Positions 44,407 to 55,176 of a stretch of 64,000 nucleotides of DNA are shown here, in pieces. Origin of the DNA: Pseudozyma flocculosa PF-1 (taxonomy: Eukaryota > Basidiomycota > Ustilaginomycetes > Ustilaginales > Ustilaginaceae); contig NW_006920869.1 in assembly GCF_000417875.1 (NCBI RefSeq), positions 24,601 through 88,600 on the forward strand, given 5' to 3'. A program made the position numbers and the translations under genes. The notes under the pieces were generated by a model that had not been told where the DNA came from, searched no databases, and worked only from the letters and a program-made list of their open reading frames with translations. Every line of letters starts with the position of its first letter. Position 1 is the first letter of the stretch.

Positions 44407-45214
44407 CATCCGGGGCTCGCCTCGCTGCGACGCTGGGCATACCGCGTCCAGCGTCTCGATCTCGCTATGCTCCCTCTTTCGTCCTCTCGTCCAGTCCCCG
44501 TCCTCGCATCTCTCCAGCCTCGCCCCGGTTCCTTCCTTTCATACAATCTGCCGCGGCGCACACTGTCCAGCTACTTTCTCTACTAACACTCTCGGCAATG
44601 GAAAACTTCGTCTTATCGATTCCGCCCAGACGCACGTATGCCGACGCCGGCGGCCGGCAGGCAGGTCTCGTCTCGGTGGCGAGCCGAGCCCAAACTTTCA
44701 TATCGCCCGCTCTGCGATGTCTTCTGCCCTTGACTGCTGCGACAGGAAGTGAGGGCGGTGATCGCATAGCGCTATCCGCCGAAATGGGCTTCGTTCAGAC
44801 GACATGCAGGAGCGCCTGGCAATTCGACCGCGTTGGGACGCCTTTCCGCCGTCAGGGTAGCCTGCCAGCCTGGAATCGAGTCGAGTGCAGTCGTTGTAGC
44901 CCGGTGCTGCCCCCGACTTTCTCTCAGCTGCATGCGTTCATTTGCAGCAGAGAGCAGCGATATACTCGACCCCTGTCCGGGCATAAATGCAATCTCGCGC
45001 AGAGCCAATCCGCCCCTCGTCTCCAGCCAGCAGGCTAACCGACGAAAAAGGCCTCCGGCTCCCATGCTCGGTGTCGTCGCGATCGTGATCGTGGAGTCAT
45101 TAACAGAGCATCGTGTCGCCGGGGAGCATGCCGGGGAGCATGCATGTATGTACAAGGGTCCGTCGCGGTCCTGCTCCTCGCTTTGGCCTCTGCGCATCTT
45201 GCGGCGCCGGAAGC
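44407..45214. other. Convergent intergenic region
   Basis: Lies between the 3' ends of the P450 gene and the membrane-protein gene. No supported gene or repeat. Confidence 0.6.
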
Positions 45215-46110
45215 TCAGGGCGAGTGGGCATAGTTGAGCGGGTACCTCTCTTCCCACTTTCCGCTACCCCTCATCTCGTCGCGGTCCTTGCCGACGAATG
45301 CGACGCTGAGGAGGAGGAGGACGGCGAGGACCTCTTCAACCCACTCGAAGCCGAGGTTCTGCCACACGGTGAAGCTCTTGAGGAAGTCGCGGTGGGCCGT
45401 CTTGTAGGTGCCGAAGCCGACGCGGACGAGCATGAGGGGCAGGGCGAGGACGACGCGGACGAGGATCTTGCGGTGGTGCGACGACGAGCGCGGGAAGAGG
45501 AAGAGGGTGAAGAGGAAGGCAAAGACGGTGATGACGGCAAAGATGGCGTCGCCGATGGGCGCCTTGGAGTCGAGCTTGCCGTCGGTCGAGGTGCCGTCAA
45601 AGACCGAGTCGCTGTTCGAGTAGCCCATGATGAGCAAGACGAGCGCGGCGATGTTGGCGAGGTGCAGCAGGCGGAGCAGGAAGGGCTTCTTGGACTTGGG
45701 CGGCTGGTCGGCGTTGTAGACTCCGCTGAGGAAGGAGATGACCGACGAGACGAGGAACGAGTAGCCCAGGCCGCGCAGGATGTAGCCCGTGGTGACCATG
45801 TTGGTGTTCTTGTAGTTGTCGTGATAGACGTAGATGAGAATGGCGTTGCCGGCCAGCTTGACTGCGAGGTGCGGAGGGAAAGGAGGACGAGCCCAAGTCA
45901 GATCAGCTGGATGCGTGGAGCAGAGTCGAGCCGGGTACACGGCCGCGAGCACGGGCTGCTCTGCTCACCTCCGGTAAAGAGGACGAGGCTGAAGAAGCCC
46001 GCTGCGCGACTGAAGCCCTGCTTGAAGGCGGCGGCGACTGCGAGGAGGAAGAGGAGGGCGTAGATGGCCACAAAGACCTCGTCGATGGTCACGCTGACCG
46101 GTTGCGACAT
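45215..46110 (-). CDS. Seven-helix membrane protein, DUF7702-like
   Basis: Two exons on the minus strand, 46110-45969 and 45861-45215, encode 262 residues. Hydrophobicity by eye gives about seven membrane spans, the first at residues 10-30 (FVAIYALLFLLAVAAAF). The N-terminus is short and the C-terminus ends in a charged segment. The pattern, including GYILRGLGYSFL and a short loop of Lys/Pro before LLRLLHLANIAALVLLI, resembles the fungal seven-helix DUF7702 family of unknown function. No transport or enzyme motif is visible. It may correspond to an 'orf' of unknown role in the described clusters; this is a guess. A TATAAGG box (46262-46268, minus strand) lies about 155 bp upstream. Confidence 0.8.
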
Positions 46111-47770
46111 GGTAGCTGGCTGAGCTGTGATGGTCTGGACGCGGGATGGGCAGAAGGAGGATGACAGGTGGGGGTAATATGGGCTGGTCGCTCGAGTAGT
46201 GTTCGTGAAGAGGGGAAGCGGACGAGTCCCCTCTGCCGTCTGTGGCGAGACCGACAGCGAGCCTTATAGGGGGCGAGGCTGACCAGGCGTGACGCTCCCA
46301 GGCGGCGGTGTCTAGCCGTACGCTGGGCCCCCGCGACAGCTTGCCGCGACACGGTCCGCTGCGTAGGAGCTGCCGCCGGCGTCGGAGCTGATCCGGCGTT
46401 TCTAGAAGCCAGGGAGGGGCGGGCAGTCGGGGCACACGAGCAGCGAGGCAGGCGAGAGACCCTTTGTCCCGTCGTTGCTGCCTTGCTTGTCTGCCTGCCT
46501 TTGCAAGCTAGCCGTCGCAGCTGGACCCGCGGGCGGTGCAGGCCAGACGAGGTCCAGCGCGCGGCGTGTTGGCTTGGCTGCCCTGCCGCCGACGCTGGAC
46601 TGGCTCTACCTCTGCCTCTACGACGCTACTCGCCGGGAAGCTGCCGACACAGGGGGGTGGTGTCACGCCTATCCGCACCGCCTCTCCGTCTGCTGCCGCG
46701 AGCTAATCCGTCGGACATCGATATCGGGTGTCCAGGCTTCAGTGTGAGGGGTCAGAGAAAGGCGCGGCACACAGCCCCGTCTGCGAGCGCGCGTGCGGTG
46801 TCGGTCCGAGCCGAAATGAGACCGAGCATGAGCTCAACGTACTTGGCGCGGTCGCATATACCGCTCGATGACGGCGGCCAAAGCAAGGTCGCGCCGAGGC
46901 AGGCAGCAGGGCAGCTGGCGAGCGAGGCAGGCAGGCAGGCTAGGCAAGGGCTGCGTGCATAGGCCTTATTCTCCGATGCACCTAGCTTGCTGGCTTGACA
47001 GCGAGCGTCGCATTGATGCCCGTGCGCCTCGGAAGATCCGACATGGTGCGCTGCTCTGTCCGCGGCTCGACGCCGGCGAAGCAAAGGAGGGGTACGGTCG
47101 CCTGGAGATGGCGGAAGAGGCCGGCCACCAGCGCCAGCGAACTTTTGCCTGAGGGGCAGTGCAAGGCGTATCGTCGTCCGACGGCTTTGAAGCGCTGCGA
47201 TACGGGTCGGGGCAAAGCAAGCAGGGGTCGGCGTAGCGGTGACGGCGAACGGTCAAATGCGAAAGAGAGGTGAAGAGAGAGCGGGATGCGCATACCGGGA
47301 ACAAGAGGCAGGGGGGCAGGGCAGGGCCAGGCCAGCGCCGCCCGCCGGCAGCCTTCCGCCGGCAGGCTCCACCACGAACGGGCCCCTCGGAACTCGGGAC
47401 ATTGGGGGGCCACCCTTTGGCTGGCCAGGCAGGCAGGACCCTGGCTGGCCACCGCCCGCTTGGCTCTCTCTCTTGGGCGGGCCGGCATGCGGCGTCGAGG
47501 GTCGCTGGCTGGCTGGGCATGCCGCCTCTCCCTCTTCCCGCCTTGGGACCATGCCGCTATGCTCCCTCTCGCCCACAATCGAGCATTCAATTTCACGTCC
47601 ACGTTGCCCGCCATGTCGTACATTCCTACATCAAAGGGTTAAGCCGGCACACGCTCCATAAAGCGCGTCCCGCCCCGTGGCGGGCGTGGCCTCGCCCCCA
47701 TCCCGACCTCCTCCTGACCCCGCTGTCATCGATACCCCTTCAGGCCCCCTCACCGCAGACGTCGAACACC
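46111..47770. other. Divergent promoter region between membrane protein and acyltransferase 2
   Basis: Contains TATAAGG on the minus strand, a CATAAAG box (47657-47663) on the plus strand and one full match to the Rua1 element. Several antisense-looking frames are present, none supported. Confidence 0.65.
47287..47297 (+). promoter_or_regulatory. Candidate Rua1-binding element upstream of acyltransferase 2
   Basis: TGCGCATACCG fits the recalled consensus at every position, 484 bp before the acyltransferase 2 start codon. Confidence 0.55.
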
Positions 47771-49439
47771 ATGACCATCGACGAGCCAGCCACCTCCGTG
47801 CGCATCCTCTCGGTAGAGAGGGTGCTCCCCGCGACCCTCGCCTTCCCCGCACCCTCGGTGCCCGATGCGGTCCCCTTTGACGGCCAGGACCTCGCCATGC
47901 CGAGGATGAACATGCACTGCAGCTGGTTCCTCAATGTCCACGACAAGCCCCACCTGGCAGCTGTCAGCTTCGAGCAGATCGCGCAGCAGGTCCGTACCGG
48001 CCTCGCAAGCTTCATCGCCCAGTTTCCCGCCGCCACAGGCCAGGCCAAGCTGCACCAGGACGACTCGAGGTGGTGGCTGCACTACAACGGACAGGGCGCG
48101 GACCTCCACCTCGCGCAGGTCGATGCTCCCCTTGGCGATACCTGGAAGGGCCTTGGCGCCAAGATGGACGGCGACCTGGCCCCCAGGGGTGTCGTCATCC
48201 ACAACGACGAGGACTCGCTGTTTGCGGTCAAGCTGACCAGGGTGGGTGGCAGCCGCGCACGCGACGCGAACCTCGACGACGGATCTCGACGACATTGGCG
48301 CATCGCTGACCCTTCTCTGCCTGTCCATCGACCCGTGCATCCGCTCTCAGTTTTCTTGCGGCTCCCTGTGCCTCTCGACCAGCACGCATCACTGGCTCGT
48401 CGACTTTGTTGGCTACCTCGACCTGATGGACCTCTTTGGCCGCGCCATTGCCGATCCGAGCGTGCGCCTGCCCGCCAGGAACTGGAGCCGCAACATGCTG
48501 GACCTCGTCAAGGACACGCCGCCCGCCTCGATCCCCGGCGACGAGTGGTTCAAGGAGCGCACCAAGCAGGCGGTCCCGACCCGCCAGCCGGGCCCCTGCC
48601 GCAACCTGCTGCTCCTCTTCACCGCCGACGACCTGGAGCGCCTCAAGCAGGATATGGGCAAGTGGGCTGCTGATGCAGGCGAGGAGTGCGCGCCGCCGCA
48701 CCAGTGGATCTCGACCAACGACGCCCTCCACGCGCTGCTCTGGTCGAGCATCAGCCGCGTGCGCGGCCTGGAGGGCGACTCGAGGCGCACCCGGCTGCAC
48801 ACGCCGCTCGACGGCCGGATCCATGTGCCGCGCTCGCTGGACAAGGATGCGCCGTACGTCGGCAACGTGCACCCGGCCCACGTGATGAGCGCCCGGGCCG
48901 ACGAGGTCGTGGTGCCGCGCAGCAAGCTGTTTGAGCTGGCGTGGAGGGTGCGCAACGAGTACACGGCGCCGCTCGACGCGCCGACGATGAGCGCCATTGT
49001 GCGCGACCACAACTACGCCGCCGAGGGCTCGCCGCCGGGCTTTGGCTCCGGACGGATGCCCAACCAGTCTGCCATGTTTGGCGATGATGTGACGATCAGC
49101 AACGTGGGCAAGATGGACCTGCGCAAGCGGCTCGACTTTGGCCGCGAGCTGGGTGGCAGCCCGAGCAGCATGTGCGTGCTGGGCATCCCTGCGGTGCAGA
49201 TGGGCCCGCTGACGCTGCGTGCGGCCGACGGCACGGCGCTGATCCTGCCGGCGCCCGAGACGTGGACGAGCTACGAGGCGGCGCTGTCGTCGCGGTCGGG
49301 CTCGTACACGGCCGACGAGGTTGCGCGGGGCGAGTGCAAGGGCAAGCCGGGCATGCTGGTGCTGGTCGGCTTGCGGGAGCAGGAAGTCGGCGGATTCCTT
49401 GGCGACGAGCTGGTGAGCCAGTTCTGCCACTGCCTGTAG
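47771..49439 (+). CDS. Acyltransferase 2, HXXXD (BAHD-like) family
   Basis: Two exons, 47771-48241 and 48351-49439, encode 519 residues. The catalytic HXXXD is HHWLVD (His171, Asp175), again 14 residues into exon 2. The second-motif region reads LDFGRELGGSPS. It is paralogous to acyltransferase 1: the intron falls after the same LTR/VTR tripeptide, both have a short Cys-Gly-(S/T) segment before the active site, and lengths are similar. The likely role is CoA-dependent acetylation or acylation of the cellobiose hydroxyls; donor and position cannot be told from sequence. It has no signal peptide, so it should be cytosolic. The Rua1-type element upstream supports co-regulation with the cluster. 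Confidence 0.85.
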
Positions 49440-50521
49440 CGCGCGCGGCGGTGATGTGATGCGTGGACGGCGATCCGAATAAAGCCTAAGCTCAGGCTGG
49501 CCTGGCAGCGGTATGCGAACCACGTGGGCTGCTGGCTTGATGTGACGACGATCCCGAGGGCCGAGCGAGGCCTGGCAGTTGTGTTCCGAGGTCGTTCCAC
49601 GGCGACCAGATGCCAAGACTCGGACTCGGTGAGCGCCGAACCGGAGAGGCAGCGACCGCCGCCCAATCCCCGATGGGACAGGACTCTCCAGGCCAGGCTA
49701 GGGCGCGTCATCGGCCCACGGGAGAAAGAAAAAGTTTCCGAGGCTCGGAAGACGGGGAGATTCGTGTCCCCCCCCATTTTTTTTTTTATTTTTTTCCCCG
49801 CCCGGCCCGGCCCAACCGGTGACTGGTCGGGCCGACTTCTTCCAAAAAAAAATTAGAAAATCGAAATCGCGTGGCCAGAGGGCTGGACCGAGCCCTGGCA
49901 GCAAAGGAGGTTGTGGGTTTGCTGGCTAGCAGGCCGCATTGCTCGTACTCGCTCTCTCTGTCCCCTCCCTCTGGCTCCTTCGTCTTGACCTGGCCTAGAA
50001 AGGATCCATCGTGGTCTTGGTCTTCAAGTCGGATCGGATCTCGGGATGGTCGGGGTTCAGGGTATGCCGTGTTTGAGACCAAATGACGCTGGCGAGTCGC
50101 GCCGTCCCGGTGGTCCAGAGGGAACGAGGGAAGGGGAGAGCAGGGGTCGATCTGTTTGTTGGGGCGCATCCTCGCGGGCTGCAGATTGCTGGTCTGCTGC
50201 CGCACCGCGCCGGTCTCTTTGACGCCGAGCTAAGGTCAGTAGAGATGGATCCAGCCGTCAGACAGGGTCCAGCTTCGAGGCTGCTGCCTGCCCGCTGCCA
50301 CGTTGCTGGGCGCTCGTACATCCCCCTACCGACCCAAGCCCGAGGCAAGGCGGGCTGGGGACTCGGCCATGCTCCGTCCTTGCTTCTTATGTCCGTCCGC
50401 GAGGTCGAGAGGGTGGTGTATAAGAAGAGCACGAGTCGACGACGACGACGACGGTGTCCTCGCTCTGCCCGCCTCTTCGTCCCCTCATCGCCCCCCACCC
50501 TCCTCCTCCCCCGCCTCACAG
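49440..50521. other. Intergenic region before the THEM6-like gene
   Basis: Holds a T-rich run near 49777-49797, an A-rich run near 49844, a minus-strand match to the Rua1 element and a TATAAG box (50419-50424) about 100 bp before the next gene. Confidence 0.65.
49509..49519 (-). promoter_or_regulatory. Candidate Rua1-binding element (minus strand)
   Basis: Reads TTCGCATACCG on the minus strand and fits the recalled consensus. It lies 70 bp past the acyltransferase 2 stop and about 1 kb before the THEM6-like gene, further than the other matches. Confidence 0.3.
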
Positions 50522-51462
50522 ATGTACTGGCTCCTCATCCTCCCACTCAGCCTCGTGCTGGGACTGCACTACAAATCCCTCCCCTTTGCATGGCACATCC
50601 GTCTATTCTGGATCGCCATCAAGGCGCGGTACCGCACCACCCCCCCGCTCTTCCTCGCCCGCACCTCCCCGCGCATCTCGCGGTCAACACCCCACCTCCT
50701 CCTCGATAGCCTTCCGATCGGGGTCGACGTGTTCGACGACCGCGTCGTGGAGCACTTTAAGGTCGGCTTCGACGACGGCGACTTCCTCGGCCACCTCAGC
50801 AACTCGTGCTACCCCAAGAACCTCGACTACGTACGCATGAGCTATGCCATGCAGCGTCTCCCCGTCTTTGCTAGGGATGGAGGATGGACCGCCCTGGCCG
50901 CGATTCAGTTCAAGTTCCTTCGTGAGATCCCCATCGGAAAGCGGTACAGCGTGCGTGTAGGCGTACTCGGCTGGGACGACAAGTGGTTCTGTGAGTGGCC
51001 GACCCGTGCTCCCCTCGCTCCCGCCCGCGCTTCTGCGGCTCGGCATGCTGATCCTCAGCACGTCTACATCCCTCGCCCTGCACAGACGTCCGATCCGAGT
51101 TCTACACGACCTTGCGCTCCAAGAAGATCGACGAGGATCAGGAGACGATCCACTGCGAAGCGACGTCGCGCCACTGCTTCAAGTACCGCCGCCGCACCAT
51201 CCCGCCCTGGCTCGTCTTCGCCACTGCGGGCTACTCGCCCCGCTCCAGCGCCGACCGCCGCGTCAACTGGGAAAAGACCGAGGGCGTCCGCCTTTCGCTC
51301 GCCAAGAGGTCGCGTGGCGGCAAGGTCAACCTGCTCGATGCGTGGTCCAGGAACGTTGGGACGGAGAGGGAGGAGGAGTGGATGAGGAAAGAGTTTTGGG
51401 ACCTCGCGGGTTGGGAGGATCGGAGGAAGGTTGCGACTGACGAGATCACACTGTCGATCTAG
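50522..51462 (+). CDS. THEM6-like (4HBT hot-dog) thioesterase-fold protein
   Basis: Two exons, 50522-50990 and 51086-51462, encode 281 residues. An N-terminal hydrophobic helix (YWLLILPLSLVLGLHY) suggests a membrane anchor or signal-anchor. The core has the segment FDDGDFLGHLSNSCYPKNLDYVRM, matching the catalytic-loop region of THEM6-like hot-dog proteins, followed by a beta-rich half (FKFLREIPIGKRY, VLGWDDKWFY). The family is annotated as acyl-CoA thioesterase-like, though activity is often unproven. Inside a glycolipid cluster it could release or trim an acyl chain before transfer; this is inference. A TATAAG box sits about 100 bp upstream, and the intron join restores Tyr in KWFYVRSEFY. 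Confidence 0.78.
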
Positions 51463-51877
51463 GTGGCGGCCAAAGGGTGCGCTTCTTGGCATCTATCGGA
51501 CAGCCGGCGGATAGAGGAATACTAGATCTGAAATTGCAAGGGATGCGAGGAAGCTATGCTGCGACGACCGGGCTCGAGGAGCCGTCTGGGAAGGACCCGA
51601 ACGGCAGAGCGGGCCAATGCAACAGAGACGGGCGTGGGAGAAGCGGTGCAAACAGACTTGACGAATAAGTTACGGGGGAGCTGGACGGAAACCGTCGCTG
51701 GCCAGGATGAGGGGAGGGGAGCGCTTGTGGCCATCGTAGGGCATGGCGGAGACCTTGGCCTCGCAGCCGATCGGACCCGTCCGCTTCCAGAGCGGGCCGT
51801 TGAAACGGCAGTTCAAAGCTTGTACCGAGCCTCGCTGGTGCATCGTCCCCATCTGACCAGATCAGGCAACGAGGAGC
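51463..51877. other. Convergent intergenic region
   Basis: Lies between the 3' ends of the THEM6-like gene and SSP5. Nothing else seen. Confidence 0.6.
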
Positions 51878-52255
51878 CTACTCATCCTCGCCGCGGAGCG
51901 AGCGGGGCGGAAGGGCAGGAAGTGGGTAACCATCGGAGCTAGGGGGCTGGTCCGAGCTGTGGCCCGAAACCGCGGGTGGGCTAAACTTGCCCGGCGAGCG
52001 GCGGAGGATGTCGCTGGAAGCCACCTCGCTTTCATCGTGGAGGCGGCGTCGCGGGGGAAGCGACGGCGGCGGGATGCCGGGAAACTTGGGGAGGGGCACC
52101 GGCTCCGGGTTGGGGCCCGAGACCGGATGAGGGCTGAACTTGGTCGGCGAGCGACGGACGATGCCGTCGTCGTTACTGCCACCAATGGGCGCAGCCTGGG
52201 CCGACATGGCGAGCGCGACGGCCACCAGGCCAAAGAGGGCAAAGAACTTGACCAT
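51878..52255 (-). CDS. Small secreted protein 5 (SSP5), dibasic-site precursor
   Basis: Single exon, 125 residues, about 15 kb from SSP1-SSP4 yet with the same signal peptide type (MVKFFALFGLVAVALAMSAQAA). The mature part has two related units each following an RR site: RRSPTKFSPHPVSG and RRSPGKFSPPAVSG. Each is followed by a Pro-rich stretch that ends in PPR (SLPPRR and ALPPRS). An RRR lies between them. It has no cysteines. Kex2-type cleavage would give two similar ~35-40-residue Pro-rich peptides. The TKF-Pro core is shared with SSP1. A minus-strand TATAAAG (52386-52392) lies about 130 bp upstream. The function is unknown. Confidence 0.78.
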   Translation of the reverse strand: MVKFFALFGLVAVALAMSAQAAPIGGSNDDGIVRRSPTKFSPHPVSGPNPEPVPLPKFPGIPPPSLPPRRRLHDESEVASSDILRRSPGKFSPPAVSGHSSDQPPSSDGYPLPALPPRSLRGEDE

Positions 52256-54006
52256 TCTTGCTGGAGGAAGAGGAATTCGGCTAGCTGTCTGTTGTGTTCG
52301 AAGTCTGGATGTGTTCAGGAGAGGATCGAGGCTGTGGTCGAGTGGATTGGTGGATGGTCTCGTCTTGGAATCGTTCGCGACCCCGCTTTATACCTTTGCA
52401 GCCCAGCCCATCACTTCGTTTCATGAATCACCAAACTGCCTTCGTCCCGTCCTGAAAGGATAGACTGCTGCCACCCGACACCTCAAGGCTTGCTCGGCCC
52501 CTTTCGAGATCTCCGCCCTTCGAGGTTGCCCTCGACCCCTTTCGAGATCCCCTCCCTCCGAGATCCCCCTATTCTGCGTCCGGACGTTGACGTCCGAAGC
52601 GGTCATGAATGGCTGCATCATCCCTGCCCCCCTCCCGATGCTGGTGCTGCCACAATCACAGTGCGACAGCTGTGCTGTTGTTGCGCCAGCCGTCGTAGTC
52701 GCTCCAGCGCCAACGAATAGGCATCGCCGGCGCGTGGACGCCATTTTCTGTCGTCAGCGTCCGCGATCCCATAGAGACTAAGGTAGTGGGCCGTGGCCAG
52801 CTCGACAACCGGCCATGAGTGGCATCACGTACACACGTACATAGGCGACTCTTACTGTTGTGCCCTAGACGCCTCTTCCGCAGACAGGCCGGCTGTGGGG
52901 GCACTTTTGACTCGCCCTTCTGCACCCCCACTTGCACCATGCCGGATAGCGGCACCGTGCCGGACAAAGGGCGGAGAAAGGGTGGGGTGAGCTTGTTCGG
53001 GCACGCCGTTCCGAGTGATCAGATCAAGGGTCGGAGCACTGACCCGTGTCGAAGCCCAAGGAACGTACGTATGTTTGTATGTACGTGCATCAGGTACCGG
53101 CCCGTGAGTGCGAGCAGAGGCGAGTGTTCGGTACTCTCGTCGACGCGGAGCCGGAGCCAGAAGGCGCGAGCACTGCCGGAACTCGCTCGCCGAAGACGGC
53201 CGACTGGGCACACCCGACAGCAGCGGGAGAGAAGTGTCCAGCAGAGCTGACGAGACAAAGGGGAGGCAGGCAGGAGAGAAGGAGCGAAACGGTATGCAAA
53301 CAGAGCAAGGCTAGTCGTCGGTGTAGGGCAGCCCTCGCCCACATGTCACGCCTACCGAGCACGTGTCGCACCCGTACGAGATCAAAGCTCCCGCCCGGAC
53401 ATGTCCTGCGTCGCCATCGTCGTCAAAGTCTGGCCCATTCCGGCGATGCTTCCTCTCGGTTGGCCCGCATCGTATGGCTGGTCGGCTTCGGGTTCTCGGA
53501 CGCATTTCGGTCCATGTCTGACGAATTGGGGGGGACTTGCACGCCCCGACGCACCAGTTGCTTCGGGGCAGGTGCTTCGGGGCGTAGTTGTTTGGCCCTT
53601 GTGATCACTGATCAAAGAAACGTGAAGAGCTCAAAGACGTCTGATGGGAAGTGGCAAATACATACAAGTGGTCGGACGTGACTTCATGCTGACTTGAAAG
53701 CGCCGCGAGCGGATCGTCACGAGGCGGTGGGTCTATTCGGAGCACTTCATACGTGTGATCAACGCTTCTCGGAGCAAACAGTGGGACTCGATGAACGATA
53801 AGACGGCTCGACTCATATATATACTTATGACTCTGCAGAGCCTTCAGCACGCTACTGTTCTAAGGATGAAGAGGCTCGACGCCGAATAAGAAGACGAGAC
53901 CTCATTCCATCTCCCCCCGTCTCCGCGTCCTCTTTTCCTATTCTCGCTTCCTCTCCTCATAGTCCTTGACTGACACGCATAACCCGCCGCTCTCCACGAC
54001 TCCGCC
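52256..54006. other. Divergent region between SSP5 and secreted protein B
   Basis: About 1.75 kb without a supported gene. It holds SSP5 and protein B TATA boxes (the latter TATATATA at 53816-53823) and a pair of 14-bp direct repeats, CCCCTTTCGAGATC, at 52498-52511 and 52536-52549. Confidence 0.6.
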
Positions 54007-55176
54007 ATGCGCACGCATCGAGGCTGGGCGTCGCCCCAGCTCCTCGTACTTCTGGCAATGGTGCTCTCCTTTGCCGCTCCGATGGACCTTCCCCCCTTTG
54101 GCGATGCGGCCAACAACCTCGCTTCAAACTTTGCCAACGTCGGCTGGTCCAGCCTGGCGCAGCAGACGGGGGCACATCCCTCCGAGCGCTTCGTTCAGCA
54201 CGCTCCCTCGCACATGGGCGGCCCGGCGATGGCCGAGGAGCACGACGACGACTTTTTCCGACGTCTCGACGACTACGACCTGTCGCAACACCAAGATTTG
54301 ATCGACGAACTCGAAGGCACGACTGGAGGACATGCCAGCGGGTCGTCATACTGGTACCCGGGCCAAGACGCAGGTCACCACGGGATGTCGTACCACCCTC
54401 CGTATGTCGGTCAGCCTATCGGGCATCATTTCGGCGGCTCGCACTCGGGGCAAGCGCTACCTTACACCTCGGGAGCTGCTCAAGAGGAGGACGAGGCATT
54501 CTACCAGCTCCTCCAAGATTATGATCCCTCGCAGCACCGTGACCTGTTCGACGACAGCCGAGGTATGACTGGAGGACCCACGGGGGGCGCTTCGTCAAGT
54601 GAGCCTGCCGAAGGTATGGGCGAGCGCCCATCGTCCGGCTTTCGTCGCCAGCGTGCAGGCAAGGGTCAGGAACCTCGGCAGCCGAGGGGGGCCCGGCGCA
54701 CTTCAGCCTCGAAGCCAGCCGGGGCCGAAGCGGGCTATGCCGTCTTCGACTTTGCATTCGGCAATCCAGTCATGTACGCCGGGATCAAGCTCGAGTTGCT
54801 GGAACGACTGGAACGACTGAGGCCCAACAACGTCGCCACCCTCGCGGAACTCGATGCTCTCATTCCCTCCGTACAAGCCGACGAGTCGATGCGCACACGG
54901 GCCATCAAGATGCGGCTCCGCGACGTGTACACGAGGAGGACGGAACTCCGTCAGACCAACACCCGCGCGTCGCCTCTGCTCAAGGACATCGACTGGCCAG
55001 GTTACACCGTCAGCTTCCACCTCAACACGGACGCCATGGCAGCGAGGAGGGAGGAGGCAGGCGGGAAACTCTTCTTCCGCATCTTTCGCGCGGTGGCCAT
55101 CCCTCGAGAGCGCATCGGGAACACAAAGAGCGTGCTGTACATCGCCGACTTTGAAGTGCCCTGGGACTTGACTTGA
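54007..55176 (+). CDS. Secreted protein B (family shared with A and C)
   Basis: Single exon, 389 residues. A signal peptide covers the first ~25 residues (WASPQLLVLLAMVLSFA). The middle carries two copies of an acidic module, HDDDFFRRLDDYDLSQHQDL and DEAFYQLLQDYDPSQHRDL, separated by Gly/His/Ser-rich sequence, then a basic Arg-rich patch. The C-terminal ~140 residues are the shared domain: YGN/FGNPVMYAGIKLELLERL, LLKDIDWPGYTVSFH, FRIFRAVAIP, LYIADFEVPW. No cysteine pattern or enzyme motif was seen. A TATATATA box is about 185 bp upstream. It lies head to tail with secreted protein C, its closer relative. Role unknown. Confidence 0.78.
   Translation: MRTHRGWASPQLLVLLAMVLSFAAPMDLPPFGDAANNLASNFANVGWSSLAQQTGAHPSERFVQHAPSHMGGPAMAEEHDDDFFRRLDDYDLSQHQDLIDELEGTTGGHASGSSYWYPGQDAGHHGMSYHPPYVGQPIGHHFGGSHSGQALPYTSGAAQEEDEAFYQLLQDYDPSQHRDLFDDSRGMTGGPTGGASSSEPAEGMGERPSSGFRRQRAGKGQEPRQPRGARRTSASKPAGAEAGYAVFDFAFGNPVMYAGIKLELLERLERLRPNNVATLAELDALIPSVQADESMRTRAIKMRLRDVYTRRTELRQTNTRASPLLKDIDWPGYTVSFHLNTDAMAARREEAGGKLFFRIFRAVAIPRERIGNTKSVLYIADFEVPWDLT

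Noticed and set aside
45113..46063. Plus-strand frame of 316 codons over the membrane-protein gene
   Set aside because: Composed of Glu/Asp/Val repeats typical of antisense to a hydrophobic membrane protein; the minus-strand gene has spans and a good intron.
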